Shown: positions 35,944-45,307 of the stretch, one piece after another
How the letters are laid out: every line of letters starts with the position of its first letter
Numbering within the stretch: the stretch's first letter is position 1
From: Bacillota bacterium
Lineage (GTDB): Bacteria; Bacillota; Clostridia; Acetivibrionales; DSM-1351
Length of the DNA: 64,000 nucleotides
NCBI GenBank assembly: GCA_023415305.1
Contig: JAEZKZ010000013.1
Span: forward strand, 1-64,000
Direction: 5' to 3'
Notes under the pieces: model-generated
The model's database searches: none
Told to the model about the DNA's origin: nothing
The model's input: only the letters and a program-made list of their open reading frames with translations
Translations under genes and position numbers: made by a program

Positions 35944-35992
35944 ACAACCTAACACTTGTTAGATAAAGTTTATCTAACAAGTGTTAGGTTGT
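35944..35992. promoter_or_regulatory. 49-bp near-perfect palindrome
   Basis: Two 24-bp arms pair perfectly around a single central base (35968). Each arm itself contains CTAACA-2 nt-TGTTAG, so the site holds two nested dyads. It lies between the end of the QueG-like gene and the start of the alpha/beta hydrolase gene, both minus strand. It may be a double TetR-type operator for the hydrolase; on the minus strand only TTTT follows, so a terminator role is also possible. Confidence 0.65.
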
Positions 35993-36049
35993 CAAGTAAA
36001 ATATATTACTAAGATAATCATATGGTGTATATTGAGACACAAACCAGCT

Positions 36050-36739
36050 TTATGTATTACCTCTTCTAAACATTTCATTCCTGCTTCCAAAAAGATAAGG
36101 ACATATATCCCTGCATTTATGACAGCTGATTCTCCAATCCTGTTTTACTTCACCAAATGCATTATCCCAACAAGCTTGTTGATTGACCTCAATATTTTCA
36201 AGTGCGTTTACAGGACATATTTCAACGCAAAGGTTGCAATCATTACATATTCTCTCTTGTAAAGCATCAGGTTCTAACTCTAATTCTGTTAATATTACAT
36301 TTAACCATACCATACTTCCGTATTCGGGAGTAATCAACAAGGAATGCCTTCCTATTGTACCTAATCCGGCTGCCTGCGCTGCATGCTTTGCAGATACAAT
36401 ACTTCTGTGTCTTCCTGTTTTATCATCATATTCAGAACCCAGTGCACTTGTGGGCACTGCCAGAATCCCATCATTCTCCGCATCAATACAAAACTGTACA
36501 GCTATTTTATCCATCTTATCAGATAAAATGTTTCTGACAATAGTATAAGGAACGGCTGTATTACAGGCAAGTGTACCTGAAAGAAAATGAACAGCAAAAG
36601 CAATGACAGATTTACATGTAGGCAGAACATCTAAAGGATGATAGCCTTCCGGTGCTTCTGAAAATCTATCCATACTTGCAATACCACAAAGATCAGCTCC
36701 AAGTTCAAACAGTTTTTCTTTTATCTCTTTTTTATTCAT
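36050..36739 (-). CDS. QueG-like 4Fe-4S protein (epoxyqueuosine reductase family)
   Basis: 229 residues with the DUF1730/COG1600 N-terminal region (FELGADLCGIASMDRF, CKSVIAFAVHF) and two Cys clusters near the C-terminus: CNDCNLCVEICP at about 170 and CHKCRDICP at about 208, able to hold two 4Fe-4S clusters. True QueG is about 300 residues or longer, reduces epoxyqueuosine and binds cobalamin; this one is short, so it may be a paralogue with another electron-transfer role. GGAGGATTACAC precedes the ATG. Confidence 0.82.
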   Translation of the reverse strand: MNKKEIKEKLFELGADLCGIASMDRFSEAPEGYHPLDVLPTCKSVIAFAVHFLSGTLACNTAVPYTIVRNILSDKMDKIAVQFCIDAENDGILAVPTSALGSEYDDKTGRHRSIVSAKHAAQAAGLGTIGRHSLLITPEYGSMVWLNVILTELELEPDALQERICNDCNLCVEICPVNALENIEVNQQACWDNAFGEVKQDWRISCHKCRDICPYLFGSRNEMFRRGNT

Positions 36740-36849
36740 GTGTAATCCTCCTTAATTAGCGCTTAGGCTAAGATAAAACTACCAAACTGAATAGCAAATT
36801 AAATAACCTACCATACCAGTATTTTAAATTTATCACACCAGAACGACAG

Positions 36850-37770
36850 CTATATGTCGTAATTGGAAATAAATTTTTGAGCAGTTTCTATTAACTCATT
36901 TCTATAGCTTTCAGGAGAAATCACACGTACTTTGTTTCCGAAACTAAGCAGTAAAGCTTTCCACAGTCTTTCTTTTGCAGGGACTTCGATAAACATTCCA
37001 TATTCATAATCTGTTAATTTATCTATTGGGTAATCCGGGAAGTACTCTTTCATCAAATCACATTCATCTGCTGAAAATCGCAGCTCAATTCGGATACAGG
37101 TATTATAGTATGCCGTTTCGGATTCTTCCATCAGTTTTTTAATGTCACCGTGCTTTTTCATGGAAACTTGTTCCGATATACATGCATTCTGAATTCTTGC
37201 TACTTTAAAGGTGCGATATGTATCCTTCTCTGCCGAGTAAGCAAAAAGATACCAAGCATACCATTTATAATGGATTGCCAGAGGCTGAACATACTGTAAA
37301 GTTTTGTGATCATTTGCGTTTCGGTATTCAAATGAAATAAAGTGATTACCAGAAATAGCCCTCTCAAGAAAATCATTTGTTATCTGAACCTGCTGGTTTT
37401 CCTTAGACACTCCGAAATCCCAGAAAATCTTCTGTCCACTCTTCTTATCAATTAATGCATTATATTTTTCAATTAAATTTTTTAGTATATCATTCGTATA
37501 AGATGTTGAAAGACTTTCCAAAGCTTTTATAATAATTTGATGCTCATCGGCTTTGATGTTGGAGTTCATTATTTTGTAGGTAGGTAGGATTGAATATCCA
37601 CCAAGCTTTCCATTAGTAGAATACACTGGAATGCCAATCTCCGATATGGTAATCATATCCCTCTGAATTGTTCTTGCCGATACATGAAAACGTGCCGCCA
37701 AATATTTTGCAGAAACATTATCATGATTCAGTAAATAGATTATAATTTCCAAAACCCTATCAACCTTCAT
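36850..37770 (-). CDS. HTH / WYL-domain transcriptional regulator
   Basis: A 306-residue YafY-type regulator. An N-terminal helix-turn-helix (about 5-55, SAKYLAARFHVSARTIQRDM) is followed by a WYL ligand-binding domain (about 140-215) with HYKWYAWYLFAYSAEKDTYR, and a C-terminal WCX extension. WYL regulators sense small ligands or nucleic-acid-derived signals. AGGAGAAATATT supports the start. The target is unknown; the QueG-like gene downstream on the same strand is the nearest candidate. Confidence 0.88.
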   Translation of the reverse strand: MKVDRVLEIIIYLLNHDNVSAKYLAARFHVSARTIQRDMITISEIGIPVYSTNGKLGGYSILPTYKIMNSNIKADEHQIIIKALESLSTSYTNDILKNLIEKYNALIDKKSGQKIFWDFGVSKENQQVQITNDFLERAISGNHFISFEYRNANDHKTLQYVQPLAIHYKWYAWYLFAYSAEKDTYRTFKVARIQNACISEQVSMKKHGDIKKLMEESETAYYNTCIRIELRFSADECDLMKEYFPDYPIDKLTDYEYGMFIEVPAKERLWKALLLSFGNKVRVISPESYRNELIETAQKFISNYDI

Positions 37771-37875
37771 AATATTTCTCCTGTAATATAACTAATAGAA
37801 GGTATATATGCTATATATTTCCTGTGACATTATTATACTCATATAAATCAGGTAATTCAACCCATGTAGCAAACA

Positions 37876-37910
37876 AAAAATGACTCCGATTATACCTCAG
37901 AGTCATTTTT
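37876..37910. terminator. Intrinsic terminator after the GntR gene
   Basis: AAAAATGACTC pairs with GAGTCATTTTT around a 13-nt loop. With T-runs on both sides it can act in either direction; it lies 60 nt after the GntR-type stop. Confidence 0.8.
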
Positions 37911-37970
37911 ATGTTAATATCTATTAATTGTTTATTAGTTGAAACTTCTGCTTACTAAATGCTTATTACA

Positions 37971-38642
37971 TTACTTATGATGTGTTTCATTAAAATTCTT
38001 ACTGGCATTTCTAATATGCTGGATTGTCAGCTTCTCGGCAGTATCGGCATCTTTATTTTTTATAGCTTCAAAAATGGCACGATGTTCCTCAAGAGCCTTT
38101 GCAGGTCTTCCCGGTGTTTCAAAAGAGTTATTTCTGGCACTTTGAATATAAAAATGGTAAGTACTCAGCATATGCATCAGCGGCCTGCTCTTACTTGCTC
38201 TGAATATGATATCATGAAATTTGGAGTCATAGGTCATCAGATGCTGGGCATCGTTCTTAATTGTATAGAACTCCTCAAACTCCAGCGCCTCCTGGAGTTC
38301 CTTTATCTCCTCTTCAGTTATCTTCTCTGCTGCCCATCTGGCCGCAAGACCTTCAATCATGGTTCTTATAATAAAAATATCTTCCACATCCTGTTCGGAT
38401 ACGCCTTTTACTATAACTCCCTTGTTAGGTATGGATTGAACAAGTCCTTCCAGCTCCAGCTGCCTTATTGCCTCTCGTATAGGTGTCCTGCTAACTCCAA
38501 GCTCCTCGGACAATCTCAATTCTATAAGACTATCTCCGGGTTTGTAAACACCGGTTAAGATTTGCTTTCGAAGCTGACTAAAAACTTTCCCACGGAGGGA
38601 ATTCACCAGGTTTTCATTTTCATCGTATTCCAGCCTAGCCAT
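37971..38642 (-). CDS. GntR-family regulator with FCD domain
   Basis: A 223-residue FadR-subfamily regulator. Residues 12-78 form the winged helix (VFSQLRKQILTGVYKPGDSL, SEELGVSRTPIREAIRQLE), and residues 95-215 form the FCD effector domain with metal-ligand-like His residues (DSKFHDIIFRAS, EEHRAIFEAI). The start at 38642 is favoured because GGGG lies upstream and it begins the conserved part; a GTG at 38702 extends the frame by 20 residues. It lies just downstream of aconitase on the same strand, so it may sense a tricarboxylate or related acid and control acn and the citrate synthase. That link is inferred. Confidence 0.88.
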   Translation of the reverse strand: MARLEYDENENLVNSLRGKVFSQLRKQILTGVYKPGDSLIELRLSEELGVSRTPIREAIRQLELEGLVQSIPNKGVIVKGVSEQDVEDIFIIRTMIEGLAARWAAEKITEEEIKELQEALEFEEFYTIKNDAQHLMTYDSKFHDIIFRASKSRPLMHMLSTYHFYIQSARNNSFETPGRPAKALEEHRAIFEAIKNKDADTAEKLTIQHIRNASKNFNETHHK

Positions 38643-38871
38643 TGTTTTGATTTCCCCATCTGCGTACCTTGAGTGCTGAAGCATTAAAGCCAAAGCACTC
38701 ACACGCCAATAATAAAAAGTTGTGTTCTATTCAATTTATCATTTATCACAAGATTACATTAAAGTATTTGTTTTCTACATAATAATTATTAGATTAATAC
38801 TATGATATAAAATTATGACAATAAAATATGAAATTATCATTATTAATTATTATGCCTTAACAAGCTGTTTA

Positions 38872-40800
38872 TTAGCCGTTATTTACCTTTGTAAAATTCA
38901 GTAACCCGCCGGCCAGAATCATCTGTACCTGTCTGTCCGACAGAGATACCTTTACATTAAATTCCGAGTTCTTTGAAAGATTCTTTACTACAATAGTATC
39001 GGCTTTCTTTACCTGCTCAATTGCATTTTCAATTGTAAGCTCGTCATTCATATCGATCTTATCATAGTCTGCTTCATTTTCAAAGGTCATTGGAATAATC
39101 CCTGAATTAATCAGGTTTGCCATATGAATTCTTGCGAAGGATTTCGCAATAACCCCTTTGATTCCCAACTGTAAAGGTGCCAACGCAGCATGCTCTCTAC
39201 TTGAACCCTGTCCGTAGTTTGATCCTCCGATTATAAAGCCGCCGCCATTTTCCTTGGCTCTTGCAGGAAATTCAGGGTCGCATGGAGTCAGACAGAATTC
39301 TGCAAGGTACGGTACATTTGATCTGAATGGAAGTAGTTTTGCATTTGAAGGCATAATGTGGTCAGTTGTGATGTTATCGCCAACCTTTATTAAAGCCTTA
39401 CCTGATACTATTTCGGTCAAAGCCTTATTAATTGGGAATGGCTTGATGTTTGGCCCCCTGACAACTTCTACGTCATTTCCTTCCGGAGCAGGAGCTACAA
39501 CCAAGTTATCATTAATTATAAATTCCTTTGGCATTTCAACCTTTGGAGCTTCTCCCAATTCTCTTGGATCAGTTAATACTCCTGTTATTGCACTTGCAGC
39601 AGCTACCTCAGGGCTCACAAGATAAACCTTTGCAGAGGCTGTTCCGCTTCGTCCTTCAAAGTTTCTATTAAAAGTTCTGAGTGAGATTGCATCTGTGCTT
39701 GGGGCCTGACCCATTCCAATACATGGTCCGCAGGCTGATTCAAGGATTCTTGCTCCTGCTGAAACCATATCTGCCAAAGCACCGTTTTGAGCAAGCATTG
39801 TAAGAACCTGCTTTGAACCAGGAGCAATAACAAGGCTTACATTAGGATTAATGGTCTTGCCTTTTAAGATTGCAGCTACTTTCATCAAATCCATATATGA
39901 TGAATTTGTACAGCTTCCGATAGCTACCTGGTCAACCTTGATTTTACCAATTGTTGAAATTTTCTCAACATTATCAGGGCTATGAGGCTTAGCCGCCATT
40001 GGCTCAAGAGTATTTAAATCAATTACTATATGCTCATCATAACTTGCATCGCTATCAGGAACTAATTCTACCCAGTCCTGCGCTCTTCCCTGCGCTTTTA
40101 AAAATTCAAGGGTAACATCATCACTTGGGAATATGGAGGTAGTTGCGCCAAGCTCGGCTCCCATATTAGTAATAGTAGCCCTTTCTGGAACAGTTAGGGT
40201 TTTTATTCCCTCACCCGCATATTCAATTACTTTTCCTACTCCGCCCTTAACTGACATTACTCTTAGAACCTCAAGAATTATATCCTTTGCAGCTGACCAG
40301 GGATTAAGCCTTCCTTTTAATTCAACCTTACATACCTTAGGCATTGTTAAATAGTATGGTCCACCGCCCATCGCAACTGCAACGTCAAGACCGCCTGCTC
40401 CGATAGCCAGCATACCGATACCGCCGCCTGTTGGTGTATGGCTGTCTGAACCAAGCAAAGTCATACCCGGCACACCAAAGCGTTCAAGCTGGACCTGGTG
40501 ACATATTCCATTTTCGGGCTTTGAAAAATATACACCGTGCTTTGCTGCAACTGTCTGAATGTACTTGTGATCGTCAGCATTTTCAAAACCGGCTTGTAGT
40601 GTATTATGGTCGATATAAGCTACGGATTTCTTTGTTTTAACTCTTGGGATACCTACTGCTTCAAATTGAAGATATGCCATTGTTCCTGTGGAATCCTGTG
40701 TAAGCGTCTGGTCAATTCTGATGGATATTTCACTTCCTGTAACCATCTCACCGCTTACAAGGTGATTCTTTATTATTTTTTGTGCTAAATTTAACCCCAT
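38872..40800 (-). CDS. acn: Aconitate hydratase
   Basis: Isomerises citrate to isocitrate through cis-aconitate with a 4Fe-4S cluster. The 642-residue protein is the short form seen in anaerobes. Conserved segments include SDSHTPTGGGIGMLAIGAGG near residue 115, cluster ligands in GSCTNSSYMDL and SACGPCIGMGQAP, and the catalytic swivelling domain with NYGQGSSREHAAL. TAGGAGGTTTTAAAGAA precedes the ATG. It sits between a GntR-type regulator and Re-citrate synthase, all on one strand, pointing to the oxidative route to 2-oxoglutarate and glutamate. A structured leader lies directly upstream. Confidence 0.95.
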   Translation of the reverse strand: MGLNLAQKIIKNHLVSGEMVTGSEISIRIDQTLTQDSTGTMAYLQFEAVGIPRVKTKKSVAYIDHNTLQAGFENADDHKYIQTVAAKHGVYFSKPENGICHQVQLERFGVPGMTLLGSDSHTPTGGGIGMLAIGAGGLDVAVAMGGGPYYLTMPKVCKVELKGRLNPWSAAKDIILEVLRVMSVKGGVGKVIEYAGEGIKTLTVPERATITNMGAELGATTSIFPSDDVTLEFLKAQGRAQDWVELVPDSDASYDEHIVIDLNTLEPMAAKPHSPDNVEKISTIGKIKVDQVAIGSCTNSSYMDLMKVAAILKGKTINPNVSLVIAPGSKQVLTMLAQNGALADMVSAGARILESACGPCIGMGQAPSTDAISLRTFNRNFEGRSGTASAKVYLVSPEVAAASAITGVLTDPRELGEAPKVEMPKEFIINDNLVVAPAPEGNDVEVVRGPNIKPFPINKALTEIVSGKALIKVGDNITTDHIMPSNAKLLPFRSNVPYLAEFCLTPCDPEFPARAKENGGGFIIGGSNYGQGSSREHAALAPLQLGIKGVIAKSFARIHMANLINSGIIPMTFENEADYDKIDMNDELTIENAIEQVKKADTIVVKNLSKNSEFNVKVSLSDRQVQMILAGGLLNFTKVNNG

Positions 40801-40824
40801 TTCTTTAAAACCTCCTAAAAAATA

Positions 40825-40939
40825 TATTATAACGCATAGGTTCAGTGAAATTTCTCGACTGCGGGAGTATTTTGTTACCGCTGAGCTGCCCTGTTACACC
40901 TATGGTATCATTCTTATGATTAAGCTACGCGTTATAATA
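40825..40939 (-). promoter_or_regulatory. Candidate structured RNA leader of aconitase
   Basis: In the 5' UTR of acn (minus strand) an 11-bp perfect stem (40825-40835 with 40929-40939) closes about 93 nt. Inside are a second 7-bp stem (40835-40841 with 40898-40904), a small ATCAT/ATGAT hairpin, and a GCGG/CCGC hairpin. It ends about 10 nt before the ribosome binding site. No known riboswitch class was recognised. The rest of the 283-nt acn/citrate-synthase gap shows no gene. Confidence 0.5.
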
Positions 40940-41083
40940 ATACCTATTTTTAAGTATAAAATCTATACTTTTTTATATTTAATCCAGTAAAAATTAAAAT
41001 TGGTATTTATTACATTCTGCTATATATATAATTTATAAATGCTTATTCTTTTTGCTTATTTTAATGCTTATTCTTTTGCTTAT

Positions 41084-42454
41084 TTAAGGAATAAGGCTTG
41101 GTGCAATTTCCTTTATTCCTTTCAGCATCTCCTTGTCACTTATGGAAGTATTTCTGCCAGCCTGATACTGAGCATCTATCCATTCTTTGACAACAGCTAC
41201 TCTCTCATCCTTTTTATCAATCATTGCATCCCCTGAAAGACGGAAGTAATTGTTAATCCATAAAGCTATGCCAGCAAGGCCGGAGGTCTGCGTAATTGCT
41301 ACACCTATAGGTCTGTTAAGCAGCTTATTAGTGTTGAAGATATTGTATATCTCTTCATCCTTTAAAAGCCCGTCTGCATGAATCCCGGCCTGAGTAACAT
41401 TAAAGTGTCTGCCTACGAAAGGTGTTCTCGGAGGGATTTCATAATCCAACTCCTTCTCATAGTACTCAGCAATTTCTGTAATAACAGTGGTATCCATTCC
41501 ATCGGTGGTTCCTCTGAGTGAAGCGTATTCAAATACCATGGCCTCAAGCGGAGTATTTCCGGTACGCTCGCCAATACCCAAAAGCGAACAGTTTACTGAG
41601 GAACATCCGTATAACCATGCTGTGGAAGAGTTACATACGGCCTTATAAAAATCATTGTGTCCGTGCCATTCGATTAGCTCGCTGGGGAAGCCTGCATGGT
41701 GTCTTAAACCATAAATAATACCACCCACACTTCTTGGAAGTGCTGCGCCTGGATAGGATACACCGTAACCCATAGTATCACAGGCTCTGAGTTTGATAGG
41801 CACACCACTTTCATCCATCAGCTTTCTAAGCTCCAGAGCAAAAGGAACAACAAAACCATAGAAATCAGCCCTTGTAATATCCTCCAGATGGCATCTTGGT
41901 TTTATCCCCACGTTGATAGCTTCCTTAATAACACTGAGATAACTTTCCATAGCCTGCTTTCTTGTCATTTTGAGCTTGTTGAATATGTGATAATCCGAGC
42001 AGCTTACAAGGAAGCCAGTTTCTTTCATGCCCATCTGCTTGGCAAGCTCAAAATCGCTCTTTGAAGCTCGTATCCAGCTTGTGATTTCAGGGAATTTATA
42101 GCCTCTTTCCATACATTTATAAACTGCTTCCTTATCCTTGTCACTATAAAGGAAGAACTCTGTCTGACGAATAAGCCCATTTGGACCGCCCAGTTTATTG
42201 AGGTAATCAAATAATGTAACAATCTGATCAACAGTATATGGTGCTCTTGACTGTTGGCCATCTCTGAAGGTGGTATCGGTTATCCATATCTCATCTGCGG
42301 GATTCATCGGAACTCTTCTGTGGTTGAATGCACATTTAGGAACATCATCATAATTATATATTTCACGGTACAGATTAGGCTCGGCTATATCCTGAAGTGC
42401 ATACCTGTATTGTGTTTGTTCAAGGGTATTTGATTTTTTGTTGAATTCTATCAT
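41084..42454 (-). CDS. Re-citrate synthase (homocitrate/isopropylmalate synthase family)
   Basis: 456 residues of the DRE-TIM (HMGL-like) metallolyase fold: WITDTTFRDGQQSRAPYT near residue 42 gives the metal Asp and catalytic Arg, and EWHGHNDFYKAV near residue 240 gives the metal His pair. The close clostridial relatives are Re-face citrate synthases (characterised in Clostridium kluyveri), which make citrate from oxaloacetate and acetyl-CoA. Adjacency to aconitase supports this over homocitrate or isopropylmalate synthesis; a C-terminal regulatory domain of LeuA is absent. The start at 42454 has GGAGGTCAAT. No Si-citrate synthase or isocitrate dehydrogenase is in view. Confidence 0.85.
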   Translation of the reverse strand: MIEFNKKSNTLEQTQYRYALQDIAEPNLYREIYNYDDVPKCAFNHRRVPMNPADEIWITDTTFRDGQQSRAPYTVDQIVTLFDYLNKLGGPNGLIRQTEFFLYSDKDKEAVYKCMERGYKFPEITSWIRASKSDFELAKQMGMKETGFLVSCSDYHIFNKLKMTRKQAMESYLSVIKEAINVGIKPRCHLEDITRADFYGFVVPFALELRKLMDESGVPIKLRACDTMGYGVSYPGAALPRSVGGIIYGLRHHAGFPSELIEWHGHNDFYKAVCNSSTAWLYGCSSVNCSLLGIGERTGNTPLEAMVFEYASLRGTTDGMDTTVITEIAEYYEKELDYEIPPRTPFVGRHFNVTQAGIHADGLLKDEEIYNIFNTNKLLNRPIGVAITQTSGLAGIALWINNYFRLSGDAMIDKKDERVAVVKEWIDAQYQAGRNTSISDKEMLKGIKEIAPSLIP

Positions 42455-42818
42455 ATTGACCTCCATTCTGCTGCATAACAGCGACAAAAATAAATAATAA
42501 TGAAAAATATAAAGAAAGTGTCCAAAAAACTCGGACGCTCTTTAGAATCGTATCTATGTATATGTGTATTATTGTATACAATTATACATTCTATGTCAAT
42601 AGATTAACAAACCTCAAACTATTCCAAATATTAGGCATATGTTTTATCAATTTCTGTTGATTTTTCCCAAAAATTTAACCCTAACCAGTTAAAAATAAAG
42701 AAGGATTTTACTTGTTTCTGTAGAATAGTAGAATATAAGCTATAAAATGTTTATACATATGAATGGAAATCCAGGAAAAGTTTTCATTTTAAACATTCTA
42801 ATTTTCGGGGGGAGTTCT
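42455..42818. other. Divergent 364-nt intergenic region
   Basis: AT-rich spacer between the Re-citrate synthase and chemoreceptor genes. A short imperfect hairpin (GTGTCC with GGACGC) lies at about 42518-42540 in the citrate-synthase leader. No ORF is supported. Confidence 0.5.
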
Positions 42819-44072
42819 ATGAAAAAGACAGACACAAACAGTAATAAGCCCAATAATCTGTATCTTATTGGTGCTGCAGTCAGTATTGTTTTATGTATCA
42901 TTGGAGGTATTATCGGGGGCAGTCCGGTAATTGCCTTTTACACATTGTTTGCATGCTTTGTTACCTGTATTGTTTTTATTATATTAACAGGCTTGCAGTA
43001 CAAAAAGACCATCAAGCAATTTTCAAAGGATTTGGATGGATTTAAGTCGGGTGATTTTTCACGTATAATCGAACCAAAGCAGTATGGAATTTTAGGACAA
43101 ATGGCTACAGTAGTAAATCTGGTTATTAGTGATGTACGCTCTTTAATAGAAAGCTTCTTTAATCTTTCATTATCCATAACACAGGCGTCCCGTAAGGTAA
43201 CTTCAACTTCGGAAAACGCAACCAGTGCAATTGAAGAAATATCTAAAACCATTGATGAAATCGCCAAGGGGGCTTCATCGCAGGCAGAAGAAGCTCAGAT
43301 AGGCGTACAGGTAGTTGACAAGCTTTCCGATCAAATTAATTTTGTATATGAAAGCTACAGCGGTATTACAAACGAAACAAATAAAATTATTGATCTTAAT
43401 ACAGTAGGTCTTAAAGCAGTAACTACTTTAAGGGACAAATCAAAAGAAACTTATGAAACCTCTGAGAAAATATTTGCTGTTGTTGAAAACTTGACAAATA
43501 CCACTAAAGATATCGGATTATTCGTTGAATCTATTGAAAATATAGCTGAACAGACAAATTTGCTGGCATTGAATGCTGCTATTGAAGCAGCAAGAGCCGG
43601 TGAGGCCGGAAAAGGTTTTGCAGTTGTAGCTGATGAAGTTCGTAAGCTTGCTGACCAGAGCAGAAAGTCTACTGAAGAAATCAACAACATGATGCAGAGT
43701 ATAGAGGAAGAATCCGCTTTGGCCATCTCCTCAATGGAAATAATGAAGAAGGTTTCTCAGGAGCAAAATCTTGCTGTTGACAAAACTAACAGTTCCTTCT
43801 CAGATATTGCAAATGCCATTGACTATATTGTAGAAAAAATAAATGATGTAAATAAGGCAGTCATTAAAATGCAGGAAGACAAGAGTGAGGTTATCAGCGC
43901 TATAGAAAATATCTCCTCTGTGTCTCAGCAGACAGCCGCCTCCAGTGAGGAAGTTGCTGCAACTACAGAAAATCAGCTTAAGACTCTTGAAGATATGAAG
44001 ATCGCATCTGAAAGTCTTGATCAGCTTGTTAAACAGCTTGATGTAAAATTAAAGAAATATAAACTCAGATAA
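42819..44072 (+). CDS. Methyl-accepting chemotaxis protein without an extracellular sensor domain
   Basis: A 417-residue chemoreceptor. Two hydrophobic segments near residues 15-60 (LYLIGAAVSIVLCIIGGIIG and the following FYTLFACFVTCIVFIILTG) are separated by only a few residues, so there is no sizeable outside ligand-binding domain. A HAMP-like stretch follows, then the long signalling coiled coil with the hairpin tip EQTNLLALNAAIEAARAGE and FAVVADEVRKLADQS. It probably senses membrane or cytoplasmic signals and controls CheA. The start at 42819 has GGGGGGAGTTCT. Confidence 0.92.
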   Translation: MKKTDTNSNKPNNLYLIGAAVSIVLCIIGGIIGGSPVIAFYTLFACFVTCIVFIILTGLQYKKTIKQFSKDLDGFKSGDFSRIIEPKQYGILGQMATVVNLVISDVRSLIESFFNLSLSITQASRKVTSTSENATSAIEEISKTIDEIAKGASSQAEEAQIGVQVVDKLSDQINFVYESYSGITNETNKIIDLNTVGLKAVTTLRDKSKETYETSEKIFAVVENLTNTTKDIGLFVESIENIAEQTNLLALNAAIEAARAGEAGKGFAVVADEVRKLADQSRKSTEEINNMMQSIEEESALAISSMEIMKKVSQEQNLAVDKTNSSFSDIANAIDYIVEKINDVNKAVIKMQEDKSEVISAIENISSVSQQTAASSEEVAATTENQLKTLEDMKIASESLDQLVKQLDVKLKKYKLR

Positions 44073-44106
44073 ATATATCGTTTAATATAAAAGTAATAAA
44101 AAGGAA

Positions 44107-44159
44107 CTCGCAATAGCTATTATTAAATATTTATGAATAGCTATGCGAGGCTTTTTTTT
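44107..44159 (+). terminator. Intrinsic terminator after the chemoreceptor gene
   Basis: CTCGCAATAGCTATT pairs with AATAGCTATGCGAG and is followed by seven Ts. Confidence 0.85.
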
Positions 44160-44314
44160 AGGCAAGTATACCCATAGTACATAAGTTGAAAAGACGGAAG
44201 GCCTTAAAGAAATAGAAGGACATAGTATTTTTCAACGAAGGGAAATGATGTAGAGTTATAAGTATACCGGCCCCGGGAGTTTAAACTTGGACATTAAAGG
44301 AGACATCGAGTACT

Positions 44315-45019
44315 ATGAAGCGTAAATATTTGATGACCATTACAGTTGTTATTACAGTAATTATAGCAATTGCAGTTACTATTTTTATAAATGACTATTA
44401 CAGAGCTTTACCGGAAGCTATTTCAATGGCAAACAAAATGGAAAAAGCAGATGGAGATCTATTCTTCCGTGGCGACAGCAAGACAGGGCTTATTATCTAC
44501 CCGGGGGGTAAGGTAGACGAAAAAGCATATTCTGTACTGGCAAAGGGTCTGAATGAACATGGTTATACTGTCGCAATTGCTAAAGCTCCGCTCCATCTTA
44601 GCATTTTTAACAGCAATCTGGCAAAGCCTATTATTGAAGCTAATCCCCAAATCGATGGATGGGTTATTATTGGACACTCTCTCGGTGGAACTTCTGCCAG
44701 TATATACGCTGAAAAACACCCTGAAAAAATAAAAGGTCTAGTTTTCCTCGGTTCTTACCCGTACAAAGATTTGTCAAAACAAAATATTTTCGCTTTATCA
44801 ATTACAGGCAGTAATGACCATATACTGGACAAAGCAAAAGCTGAAAAAGCAAATGAATATTATCCTGCAAATACACGCTCTGAGATAATCCAAGGAGGTA
44901 ATCACGCCGGTTTTGGAAACTATGGTACTCAAAAGGGTGACGGAGCCTCTGAAATAACTGTACAGGAACAGCAAACGCAAACCATAAATCTGATACTTGA
45001 ATGTCTGTCAGGTGATTAG
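44315..45019 (+). CDS. Alpha/beta hydrolase, membrane-anchored
   Basis: A 234-residue alpha/beta hydrolase with an N-terminal hydrophobic segment (about 5-27, MTITVVITVIIAIAVTIFIN) that acts as signal anchor or signal peptide. The catalytic Ser is in IIGHSLGGTSAS (about residue 120), an acid follows in the SITGSNDHIL strand, and the His is in QGGNHAGFGNYG. This matches the Abhydrolase_5-type family seen in Firmicutes, where activity is mostly unassigned. AAAGGAGACATC lies before the ATG. It stands alone between two terminators. Confidence 0.86.
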   Translation: MKRKYLMTITVVITVIIAIAVTIFINDYYRALPEAISMANKMEKADGDLFFRGDSKTGLIIYPGGKVDEKAYSVLAKGLNEHGYTVAIAKAPLHLSIFNSNLAKPIIEANPQIDGWVIIGHSLGGTSASIYAEKHPEKIKGLVFLGSYPYKDLSKQNIFALSITGSNDHILDKAKAEKANEYYPANTRSEIIQGGNHAGFGNYGTQKGDGASEITVQEQQTQTINLILECLSGD

Positions 45020-45237
45020 CTATTCAACTATCAAAAATTATTTCTCATACCTGAACCTTAACGGAATCTTACCTGTTTCCATTAACAGGAATATTAAGCT
45101 TTTGAATTTTATCCATACAGTGTTGCTCCTCTGAAAATACAGGTATTGCTGGAATAGCTCCTGTTTTTGAGGAGATTTACTTTTGGGCCATCATTGGGGC
45201 TGGTCCCACAGTTAAAAATCAACCGCTGTGAAACCTA

Positions 45238-45278
45238 AAAAAGCAACCTGTGGCATCGAAGCCACAGGTTGCTTTTTT
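45238..45278. terminator. Bidirectional intrinsic terminator
   Basis: AAAAAGCAACCTGTGG and its exact complement form a 16-bp stem with an 8-nt loop. It serves the hydrolase gene (plus) and the RHH-SPFH operon (minus). Confidence 0.9.
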
Positions 45279-45307
45279 ACATCACTATAATACTTTAGTT
45301 ATACAGC

